In this document: one piece after another, positions 25,045 through 34,964 of the stretch
Layout of the letters: each line of letters opens with the position of its first letter
Position numbering within the stretch: position 1 is the stretch's first letter
Origin: Hypoxylon rubiginosum
Taxonomy: Eukaryota; Ascomycota; Sordariomycetes; Xylariales; Hypoxylaceae
NCBI GenBank assembly: GCA_902806565.1
Contig: CADCXA010000006.1
Location: 1,116,001-1,180,000, forward strand
DNA: 64,000 bases
Reading direction: 5' to 3'
Program-made: the position numbers and the translations under genes
Notes under the pieces: generated by a model
The model's input: only the letters and a program-made list of their open reading frames with translations
What the model was told of the DNA's origin: nothing
Databases searched by the model: none

Positions 25045-25240
25045 GAACATCAGCTTATTTGTCTGTAAGCCATAATCCAATTTTCTCACAATTTCAACAT
25101 TCCCTCCTTCATTCATGTTTGCATGAATATTCCTTTTAGAACCCCCCCTTTTTAACCCCTTTCGATAGATGGTAACATAAAAAACCCCGGATGTCAACAC
25201 CGTAACTCGCCTCGCATATTTCCTCCGGCGATTCCCAGTC

Positions 25241-27339
25241 ATGCCTCCAGCTTCGCTCTGGGGCTCGGCGCGCGTCGCCGCCGGCGCACTCCTCGGCCTG
25301 ACCTGCTGGACGGCGATAGCCAGGTCTGATATGTCCGCTGGCGACTACTATGTCCACTCGCTGCCCGGTGCGCCCGAGGAGGACTTGATTAAGATGCATG
25401 CCGGGTAAGCATCACTTGGTGCAACTGGAGTGTTTCAGCCTGTCACCCTGCCAGCCAGCTTGCGCATACATACTGACTTCGTATACCCGGCACATAGGCA
25501 CATCGAGATCACACCGGAACACAACGGAAACCTCTTCTTCTGGCATTTCCAGAACCAGCACATCGCGAATCGGCAACGAACCGTCATCTGGTTGAACGGC
25601 GGACCCGGTTGTAGCTCTGAGGACGGCGCTCTGATGGAGATCGGCCCCTATCGCTTAAAGGACGAGAATACCCTCGAGTATAACAACGGGAGCTGGAACG
25701 AGTTTGCGAATCTGCTCTTTGTCGATAACCCCGTCGGCACCGGATTTAGTTATGTCGATACGAATAGTTATGTCCACGAACTCGACGAGATGGCTAAGCA
25801 GTTCGTTACCTTCCTCGAGAAATGGTACAAGTTGTTCCCCGAATACGAGCACGACGATGTATGAACACAACAGGACCTTTGCTATTATACTTGCAGTTTG
25901 CTAAGCCTTGCTAGATTTACATTGCCGGAGAATCGTACGCGGGACAACACATCCCATACATTGCTAGGGCGATACTCGAGCGTAACAAGCTCCCTCAGAC
26001 GCAAACAGCGTGGAACCTCAAGGGTCTGCTGATTGGAAACGGCTGGATCTCACCCCCGGAGCAGTACGAAGCATACCTTAGTTTCGCCTACGAGAAGGGC
26101 CTCGTCACCAAAGGTTCCGAAGTTTCGGCCAACCTCGACGTCCAGTACCGCCAATGCCGCAAGGATTTGGCTACCGCAGGCGATCACGTGGACAACGGCA
26201 ACTGCGAACACGTCCTTCAGGAGCTTCTTCGTCTGACCCAAACGAAGGGTTCTAATGGCGAAATGGAGTGTTTTAACATGTACGACGTTCGGCTGAAGGA
26301 CGTGTACCCGAGCTGCGGTATGAACTGGCCGCCGGATCTGAAGTCTGTCACACCCTACCTCCGAAAGAAGGAGGTCGTCGACGCACTACACATCAACACG
26401 AATAAGGTCACTGGGTGGACAGAGTGCAACGGAGGTGTCGGAAATGCCTTCAGTGCCAGGAACTCTAAGCCGTCTGTGGAGTTCCTACCCGACCTCTTAA
26501 ACGAGGTAAACGTGCTCCTCTTCTCGGGTGCCGAGGACCTGATCTGCAACCATCTCGGCACGGAAGCCTTCATCAGCAACATGCAGTGGAACGGCGGGAA
26601 GGGCTTCGAGCTGTCTCCGGGCAACTGGGCGCCGCGCCGCGACTGGACCTTCGAGGGCGAGACCGCCGGCTTCTGGCAGGAGGCGCGGAACCTGACGTAC
26701 GTGCTCTTCTACAACTCGTCGCACATGGTACCTTTCGACTATCCGCGCCGCACGCGCGACATGCTGGACCGCTTCATCGGCGTAGACATCAGCAGCATCG
26801 GCGGCGCGCCGTCCAAGAGCTTCCTCGACGGCGAGAAGCTGCCCGACACCACCGTGGGCGGAGCTACCAACAACACCGAGTCGGACCAGGCCGCCAAGGA
26901 CAAGGAGCTCAACGACGCCAAGTGGGCCGCCTACCAGAAGTCGGGCGAGGTCGTCCTGGCCATCGTCGCCATCGCCGCCGCCGTCTGGGGCTATTACGTC
27001 TGGCGAGCCCGCCGCCGCACCGCGGGGTACTCGGGCCTGCCCGTCGTCCGCGAACACGGCCAGCGCCACGGCAGCGCCGGCGCCGGCACCGGGATCGGGC
27101 TCGAAGGCTTCCGCAATAAGAGGACCGGAACCAACAACCGCGACCTCGAGGCCGGCGACTTCGACGAGAGCGAGCTGGACGACCTGCACGTCCGCACGCC
27201 TGCCGACGCCGCCGAGCGCGACGGCCGCTACAGCGTGGGCGACGACGCGAGCTCGGACGGCGACGACGAGGACTCGGCCGCCGAGAAGCGGATCGCCGGC
27301 GAGAAGGGCTCCCACCCTCAGGCGTCCGGTAGGAGCTAG
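25241..27339 (+). CDS. KEX1: Pheromone-processing carboxypeptidase KEX1
   Basis: Exons 25241-25404, 25498-25858 and 25915-27339 join in phase and give 649 residues. A signal peptide covers about residues 1-27 (hydrophobic run [12 protein letters not shown]). This is a serine carboxypeptidase (peptidase S10): NGGPGCSS oxyanion region, catalytic Ser in AGESYAGQH, Asp in [10 protein letters not shown] and His in [10 protein letters not shown] single membrane helix near residue 570 ([18 protein letters not shown]) is followed by a basic stop (RARRR) and an acidic cytosolic tail. This layout is that of Kex1, a trans-Golgi enzyme that trims C-terminal Lys/Arg from precursors cleaved by Kex2, such as pheromone. 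The last 400 bp are strongly GC-rich, which opens long false frames on the other strand. Confidence 0.97.
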
Positions 27340-28608
27340 AGCGGTGCTTACCGGTCGACCGGCATGAAAGCAAGGCGAGCATTTTTTTCGTGGTAGCGCA
27401 TGAGACAGGAGTTATCCGGCGTATTAAATCCGTTTTTGGACTATCATCTTGAACCTTTCGTTTCCCCCCCCCCCCCCTTCCCTCCTTTCTATTAAATTTT
27501 CCTGAAGGGAAAAAGGGAAACGCGGTATAGAAAACTTGGGCGGTCGGCATTCGCTACGAGATAACTTTCTTTCTCTCCTTGCCAATTCTCAGCTGTGTAT
27601 ATGTATAATCTCTCTGTCTAATACTAAGGTAAAAACCATAGCGGGAGGGGTTTTTGGGTCTTGCGCAGCGGCTGGTTTATAGAAGAAGAAATAAAAAGGT
27701 ATCAAAGCGTACCTGATACCTACCTAAATACACTCGGGCGACCTACTGATTATATGTGACATGCGTATTATTCCTGGAGTGTACTTGGTCATACTGGTGT
27801 CAGGAGGAAGCCCAGGACTTATCAAAGGAACACCAGCGGCTAAGAGGCGGGATTAAATGGGTGGGTTATAGACAGTCATCCTTATTTAGGTCTGAGTTAG
27901 AAAGAATCATTGATTTTATAACGTGCTCTGCCTCCGTATCTGCCTTACACGCAAGATCATCCTACGGTTCAACACCTCTGAGGGCTGCCTTCAGCGATCC
28001 CCTCTTTGGCTATAGTCTCTGGACGATGAACGAGATAAACCCCTAGGGACACAATCTAACAACATTGGTATGTAACACAACGCATACTCGGGTAGATACA
28101 TCGCAGGGGGCGTGTTTATTCATTAGCGGAAGGGAAAAAGGCTTAATAACACACTCGTCAAGCCCGACTCCTATCCTTCCCTTCCCTTCCCTTCCCTTCC
28201 CTTCCTTTCTTTTCCTATTCCGAACCGTGCCACATTTTATGTGTATCCCGCCCGACGATCCATGTCACTTGCCATTATCATAAACGTCCTCTTTAATTCC
28301 GACGCGATACCGATTGCTATACGTAGGCCGCGTCGGAAAGTAAAGACGAGGGTGGATCTATATCCATCAACAAACTCCGTGCTAGAAAAAAAAACCAATT
28401 ATAAACGAAAGGCATACAATGATGCTGAGGGGGTATATTGGGGAACGATTGCTGTGCTTTTTTTACCGTAAACTCCTGGACGCAATGGAAATGTGAAAAG
28501 AAAACTTGCCCGGGGCCAAGATTGCCCAGGCACTCCTAGGTGATAGGTCTTGAGTCGGGAATATTACACCCCCTTCCTTCACCAGTGAACTGATCTCGGT
28601 TCCGCCGC
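27340..28608. other. Intergenic between KEX1 and the SP-RING gene (convergent 3' ends)
   Basis: Both neighbouring genes end here. It contains a C-run near 27465-27478, and a (CTTCC)n tract at 28176-28205. No gene seen. Confidence 0.55.
28176..28205. repeat. Pentamer microsatellite (CTTCC)n
   Basis: About six CTTCC units. Confidence 0.9.
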
Positions 28609-31600
28609 CTAGTCATCGTCAAGCTCGATGACTTCGATCGCAGGTTTTTCACGCAGAGGGGCAGCAGTAGCTGATCGAGACGTTTTCCTTACTGGCAATC
28701 CACTTCCGTTATCATCACTATCGGTTTCGCTATCATCGATAGGCTCTTCCTTGGGTCTCCACGTTCCATCGTTGGAAACGAGAATCGACTTGGTACGGAG
28801 TTTGTTCTCGCTTTCAAGCTGCGAGCGAACCTCAGCGAGATATTCATCAATGCGGAGGCTATAAGGGCGCGCATCACTGCCGCATAGTGGGCACTTCCAC
28901 TTATCCACGAAAGACGGCTCCCTGGCACAATTTGTACAGCCTGAAGAGCCATTACAGAAGCAGCACTTCTTGCCAGTCCGCGTCATGAGCCACGTTTCGA
29001 GATCGAAACACTCAAGATGGGTACAGTTCTCCCCGCGTACGGGGGTTTTGAAAATATTCATGGTGAATGGGTCCGCGAGATCGATAGATAAGTAGTTGAC
29101 CATTGCGATCTCGTCGTCTTCTGCGTTTTCACTCGATGATCCGGCTAGACGGCATTTGATAATTTCTCGCGTTCTGCTCGCTGGCTGCGTCCCGTAAGTC
29201 CGTATCATTTGAAGCACATCACTATGGCTTAGGACCTCTACGAGTTCGACCGCAATGTAGGGTTCTTGGTTGGTTGGAGCGGAGCTTCCAGAGGAGATGA
29301 AGATACTGAGCAGATTCTCGCCTGGAACGACAATGGACGATGCTTCGATCGGAAGGTCCTTCGAATAATGTGCTTTTCGCTTAACATCCATTGTGGTGCC
29401 GTTTAGGTCCATGAATATGTGTTCCGGCCATTGCGTGTCCGTAACAAACCAGTCGCTCTGAGTGGGGGAAGGGGCCGATTTCCTTCTATAGGAACACCGA
29501 ATACGGACACGTAGGGAGCCACTAGAGTATAGATTAACAGGCAACAGCTCACCCTTAATCTTTTCGTCTTTGGTAATGTTGACGTAGTCTATTTCTGATA
29601 TGGTGAAGTTGAATTTGTACAGGAAAGGTTGAGGTGGAATTGCGACTGGGGCAATAGGCAACCCTTTCACCGCCTGATAATATCTTTCTATGGGTTGGTG
29701 CAATTCTCGAGGCATTCGTTTCGGACTCCGAAGATGAGCTTGATGGAGCGAGCTATGAATTGATCTTATATCCTGAGCATCGTGGGGATAGTCGCGGAGA
29801 CCGATGCGCTCGCCCGGCGGCGGGATCAGTCGCTCACGGCTTGGAAGCGATTTTCTCTGTGTCTGAGGATCAGAAGGACGAACACGTCCTTGAAAGTTGT
29901 TCGTCAAGTATGCAGGCTGGGGAGTGGGCGGAGCATTTATCGCGCCAGTCATAGGGATAACGCCACCGTTATTCGGGGCCTGACCCTCAGAATACGAGAT
30001 GCCTCGTGAAAGCATCTGGGGATGACCACTGAAGTTCGGGACACCTTGTGGATGCTGCTGTTGCCCGGGCTGATAAAGAAGACCACGTTGTGGTACCGTC
30101 GAGTTGAGAATCGGTTGCGGGGACGCCGGCGCTGTATAGGCGCCTTGTTGGGAAAATCGTCTTTCTGGCACCTGATGCTGCTGTCGTGGAAATTGCACAG
30201 AAGCGGGCGGCGTGAATGCAGTGGGTGCTAAGGGTGCTACTGCCCCCAAGCTGTTTGGTGAATTTTGGGAGGGAAGTGCGAATTGAGGCGGGACCGGCGC
30301 ACAAAGAAAGGGACTGTTGACAACCGGAGCCGGACTTGGAGCACTTAACGGAGTGCCTACTAGAGATCGGGAATATGGGAACTGCATTCGGGACGCCTCA
30401 TCAACAGGAGAAATGCTAGGCGATGGGCCCGGACCGTACTGGAACCTGGGGACTTGATCGGGGTTTAGTTGCATCTGAGGAGTGATCTGAGGGTCCATGA
30501 GAGGTGGATATAAGCCTGGCTGCTGAATAACTGGTGATACAGCAGAAACAGATTGCCGGCCTGTTTGACGCGATCCATGCAAGGGGCGACTTTGCGCGGT
30601 GATACTCCTGTACATCTCAATAAGGGAGTCGTTATATGCTTGGTATTCTTTCGATGCAGCGAATCGTATGAAGGAGCCATCAACTTTGTTCAGGTGTGTT
30701 TGCTGGTCTGTCTTGAATAGCGATTCCATCCGCGCTGCGTTTTGCCCATCTACAATACCCAGACTCCTTCTAGATGCCCGAAACATAATGGTTTGGAGAA
30801 TCGGGGAGAAGAGTGAAAAGATGTTGAGTAGCTCACTCATGAGAAGCGGGTAACCACCAGCCGCGTGGACGTGATGTACCATCTGCCACCTGTGGGAGAC
30901 ACGTATAAGAAAGTCGAGTACCTGCTTTACTACGGGCCCGTAGATAGTATTAACCTGTAGGTTTCTGAGCGGGGCCGGAAATGCTGCAAACCAGTGCAGA
31001 TGCTCTGCCCGAAGTTTCGAATTACTTTTGAGATGCGTCCCCATGATACCGAAGGCGTTATCCACGAGCGACGGATGGTGTAATCCTTCGTCGCAGAGCT
31101 GGTGGATGTCGACTTGGCTTACTGTCCAGGCACAGAATAGTTGGTGTAAAGCGACGAAGAACAGATCTCCCTCGCCGCAAGCCTCTGCAAGAAGCTGATA
31201 TCGAGGCCGCTCGACAAATTCTTCAAGGCTCTGATCTCCGCCGACGGAATGTACGTGCGTTCGAAGGGTTTGGCTAGCCCCTAGGGACTGGAGAAAATGA
31301 AGAGAGGTGGATCTGGCAGGACATACGATCAGTTATTATGCTTCGTCTTATCTTACATCGAGATTATCCCGAAGCTCTGTACATACCCGACACATCGCCG
31401 CTTGGCAGGCGGTTGCCCCAACTGCTCTCGGGGGGCTACATGGGAGTTGAGCGAGGGTAGGTTCGGTGTCGGGGGTGTGTGAAGGACCATGTTCGTAGGT
31501 GTGGACGTTCTCGGAGAGGCTGACACTGGACTCGTCCTTGTGAGGGCAGTAGATGGTTCAGGGTGGTCATCTAAATTGGTATCGAGTACAAAGCGGGCTT

Positions 31601-32275
31601 CAGTCGTAAAAGGAGTGTTTTGAGGTTCTGTTGTACTGGGGCTCGGTTCGTCGCTGGGGGCAGGCGAAGGAAGCACAGTATGCGCGGTCGAGGTTCTATG
31701 GCAGAAGTTTTAGAATATGACATTGCTTAGTAACAAATTGGATTATGTGCATGTGGCATCGTATGTAAGGCTGAAGGAGGGTGTATACAGTATGTGGTAT
31801 GAAGAAATACGGCACAACGACAGGGTATTAAGGTAAGAGTAGGGACCTACAATGTTGATGTTTGTATTTGGGCCGGTTCTTGTTGTGGAGGAAGGGCATG
31901 AGATCGTCTCGGTGGAGCCGGGGTCGAGGCCGGGGCTGAGACCGGGACTGAGGCTGGCTGGGTAGTTTCGACGACGGGACGTGCGGTCTGGGTGGTCGGG
32001 GTGGTCTGGGTCTGGGTGGTCTGGGGTATCTGAATGGTCTTCGTGGTCTCCGGGGTCTCTGTGGTTTGGGTGATCTGAGTGATCTGGGTGGTGATAGATG
32101 ATTGCTTCGATGGTGGAGGACGGGGTGTGGGCTTTACGGGTTTGGCGTTTGCAAGCCATGAAGGCTGCCGTCGGCCGACCCAAGTATTTAGAGTGGAATT
32201 CGATGCCGCAATTTGCCTATCCGACGGCGGGATCGCATTCGCATTCAAAGATCGTTGACCTCCGATGGGCGCCAT
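28609..32275 (-). CDS. SP-RING (MIZ/PIAS/Siz-type) zinc-finger protein, likely SUMO E3 ligase
   Basis: Exons 32275-31851, 31695-31387 and 31312-28609 join in phase (donors GTAGGT and GTATGT, acceptors ATAG and CCAG), giving 1145 residues. Residues 1-240 are disordered and Thr/Pro/Gln-rich. A helical region follows (about 260-440), then a Pro/Gln-rich linker (to about 700), and a folded region resembling a PINIT-like or substrate-positioning domain before the finger. The SP-RING is at about 1000-1060: CTHLECFDLETWL, then KWKCPLCG. Between these is an extra Cys-rich insertion (KKCCFCNGSSGCTNC). The C-terminus ends in EVIELDDD, a SUMO-interacting motif with acidic flank. Such proteins stimulate transfer of SUMO from Ubc9, mainly in the nucleus. 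No SAP domain is seen at the N-terminus, so this is the larger filamentous-fungal type and not a plain Siz1 homologue. Confidence 0.88.
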
Positions 32276-32538
32276 AAGGTCACGAATGGATCACGAATGG
32301 ATCACAACCGTCCTCATAGTCTGGCCTTTCGTGCCCTCTTCTGTATCGTGAACATCGGAGTGCGGAACACTATAATTTTCAAGGTCGCATGTTAACACAC
32401 GCATGCATACATGAGGAGGAATATACGGAAAAAAAAAAGTAATTGTAAACAAGCACTGTGATATGAGACAAAAGAACGCCAGGGTATTCAGCTTGCGCAA
32501 CGTGACGCACCATCAGTACCTCTTGAACCTTGAAGAGG

Positions 32539-32560
32539 CAAGTTGCAAGTTGCAAGTTGC
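32539..32560. repeat. 7-bp tandem repeat GCAAGTT
   Basis: Three copies of GCAAGTT. Confidence 0.9.
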
Positions 32561-32583
32561 TTGTAAGATGTGCAAAATGCCCT

Positions 32584-32622
32584 ATCAGTGACTAGAATCA
32601 GTGACTAGAATCAGTGACTAGA
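32584..32622. repeat. 13-bp tandem repeat ATCAGTGACTAGA x3
   Basis: Three perfect head-to-tail copies of ATCAGTGACTAGA. Confidence 0.95.
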
Positions 32623-34171
32623 TAGACTGAATATTGGGATGTTGGCTTGCACGAATACGACAAGGCTTATCGGGAAGTTGTCAGCGTCAGCATCAGGACG
32701 GGATCAATGGTTGGTGGGTTGGTGGTGTGTCAGTGTATTGTGTATTGAATTGAATGCTCATTGAATGCCCAGGTGGATGAATATAGACGGAGATGGAAAT
32801 TCTATTCGTGGCGGTTGAGGCCCAGGTTACGTGTTACAATTTTACATATATGTGAGATATGTACCTACCTACCTGATATGTAAGGTAAAATACATGAGGT
32901 TATTAATGAGGTTGTGTTGCACAACACATACAAACAATTTAGGTAACCACACCCCCACCACTACCTACTTTAGGTACCTAATCGTAGACGCGTTGAAGGT
33001 GCAGAGCTGTAGGATGGTGGATGTCTGGATAGATGTGGGATGGGGATGTGGATGCAACCTAGATACTTGGTAGCCGGGTCTAGCCATACCTCATACCTCA
33101 TTCACACATATATACATGTATGTACATACCTATATACATGTACCCGGGCAAGCCAAGGAGGTACTGTCCGAGACGGATCGACGTCAGATCTATGATTCTA
33201 AAACCCCTGGACCTCAAGTCCTTACGTGGAAGTTGTAGACTTGCTCACCTACATGAATTACCAGTTATTACCAGTTTGTCAGTCTGGTATTAGTTATTCA
33301 AGATATAATATTTGCCGGCAATTACTGGCCTTATATAGAGGCTAATAGTCTATAATATTACTTGGTTTGTTCCGTCTCCCCGACCGTGAGCCTTATTTCG
33401 TAAGTCACTAATTACCTTTATGTACCTGGTATCCGGGCGCTTAAAAGAACAACCTTACTGATAGCTCAGCACATTAGACACGTTATGTAGTTCGTACCTA
33501 CAGGTATTGATTACATGTGTACCGTGCCCTAAACCATATTGGCGGCCCCTTGGCAACCTTAAAAATGCCGACTATAAACTGCCCTTGAACGTTAATCTTG
33601 GAAAGGTCATCTACCTGTGTATGTATATTTAAGAGGCAGCATACTAATTATCTCAACTTGTTACTTTCTTATTCCCAGTGCCTTGCTTCCAATGGACCTC
33701 TAATACCATAAGATGAAACGAAATATACGATACATTAATATATAATATAATATCCATAGCTATATCTTTGCATGCCTTCTTAGGTTCAATACCTACCTAA
33801 TTTTAGGTACCTTGGAAGCACATCTAAGAGCCAAATGTCCAATCAAAGAGCCGCGGCAAATGACAGGGTAGTTCCCTTCCAAGCATCTGATTGGGACCCA
33901 GCAGGAAAGACGGCAACGACGGGTAAGCACATAACACCTTTGACCTCGATACCCCCTAGGCCCCCTAGGCCCCCCCCCTTGGCTCTTGGTCCCCCTAGCA
34001 CTTCTAGCACTTCTAGCACCCCTAGCCCCCCTTGTAGTTCTTAGTAAAGAGACCCGCAGAGACCCGTAAAAAGACCCCTCCTGGCCCTCTCAGCTCACTC
34101 CGTGATCCGTCCGCCAAACCGTCGAACCCGTTTAGTTAGCGGCTTTCTCATCCCATCCACCCATCAAATCT

Positions 34172-34198
34172 TCCCAAGCACCAAGCACCAAGCACCAA
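34172..34198. repeat. 7-bp tandem repeat AGCACCA
   Basis: Three copies of AGCACCA upstream of the Boi-like gene. Confidence 0.85.
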
Positions 34199-34243
34199 GG
34201 TCTCAGTCGAATTCCATTACAATTCAATCCTGTTGTAAAGACG

Positions 34244-34284
34244 GCATCACGTATCACGCATCACGCATCACGCATCACGCATCA
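34244..34284. repeat. 7-bp tandem repeat (ATCACGC)n
   Basis: Five to six copies of ATCACGC with one ATCACGT variant, about 650 bp upstream of the Boi-like start codon. Confidence 0.9.
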
Positions 34285-34444
34285 CCCTAGGGCTTCTATT
34301 CGTGGCACATATTAACTACCTAGATTCGTTTCTTTCTTTTTTTCATCTCGTATGAGCCCTCGCATATAGACGTAGGCTTGTGCCTCGTCCCTCGTCCCTC
34401 GACTTATTCCTCTTCCCTAGCTTCGGTTTCCTCTTGTGCTCTCG

Positions 34445-34466
34445 TGTTTGGTTTGGTTTGGTTTGG
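34445..34466. repeat. Pentamer repeat (GTTTG)n
   Basis: About four copies of GTTTG in the likely promoter of the Boi-like gene. Confidence 0.9.
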
Positions 34467-34714
34467 TGCGACCTGACCTGATCGGTAAAAAAGGAGCCTA
34501 CATCCAATAGGACGGTCCCTAGGTTCTAGCCAAAACTCGAAAACGCCCAAACCCGATAGCTAAAGGCGACGGCAGAGGCAACGTATACCGTAGAAGAAGA
34601 AGAAGAAAAAAAAATAAACCCACGATACGACGATACCCCTTCGAAATCTTCCTCTAATAGATATTATTTCTCTGTAGTTTTTTTTATTAAAAATCGAACC
34701 GTCTTTTCTCTTCG

Positions 34715-34964
34715 ATGCATTCCGTCACCATTGAAGCATTGGTCGAGTCAGGTCTCCGATAGACTCCGCAAGCCCGTCGGATTAGGAGCCAGCGACCCAA
34801 GATCGCCACTTTTCCCCTTTGCCTTCGGCCGCTCAGCCGCTTTACACTATCGTTCAATGCCATTTGATGCGAGCCCGACTGCGATCCTAGAGCCCTCCCC
34901 ACGCGCATCCCCTACGCATCATGGCGAAACCAGACGTTGGCGATATTCTGGTGGTCATCCGTAA
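34715..34964 (+). promoter_or_regulatory. Two upstream reading frames before the Boi/Pob1-like start
   Basis: A 16-codon frame (ATG 34715, stop TAG ending 34762) and a second frame (ATG 34857, starting MPFDASPTAI) precede the main ATG at 34921. The second is out of frame and runs over the main start into the first intron. If the transcript begins upstream of 34715, both could reduce translation of the main protein. The transcription start is not known. Confidence 0.4.

Larger units (their letters stand above)
23360..25240. other. Intergenic, KEX1 upstream region
   Basis: About 1.9 kb without a supportable gene. It holds an imperfect 6-bp repeat, (ATAGGT/ATAGGC)n, at about 24574-24630, and a 12-bp tandem repeat at 25011-25044 about 200 bp upstream of the KEX1 start, inside its likely promoter or leader. 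Confidence 0.5.
32276..34920. other. Divergent promoter region between SP-RING and Boi/Pob1-like genes
   Basis: About 2.6 kb between two genes pointing apart. Rich in short tandem repeats (32539-32560, 32584-32622, 34172-34198, 34244-34284, 34445-34466), with TAGGTACCTA at 32971 and TAGGTACC at 33804. Pyrimidine-rich stretches at 34321-34460 resemble a fungal core promoter. Two short upstream reading frames precede the Boi-like start. Confidence 0.6.

Noticed and set aside
26497..27550. Long minus-strand open frames across KEX1 (272 and 213 codons)
   Set aside because: They mirror the GC-rich 3' part of KEX1, whose plus frame has all catalytic motifs; antisense translations are Arg/Val/Ala-rich without domains.
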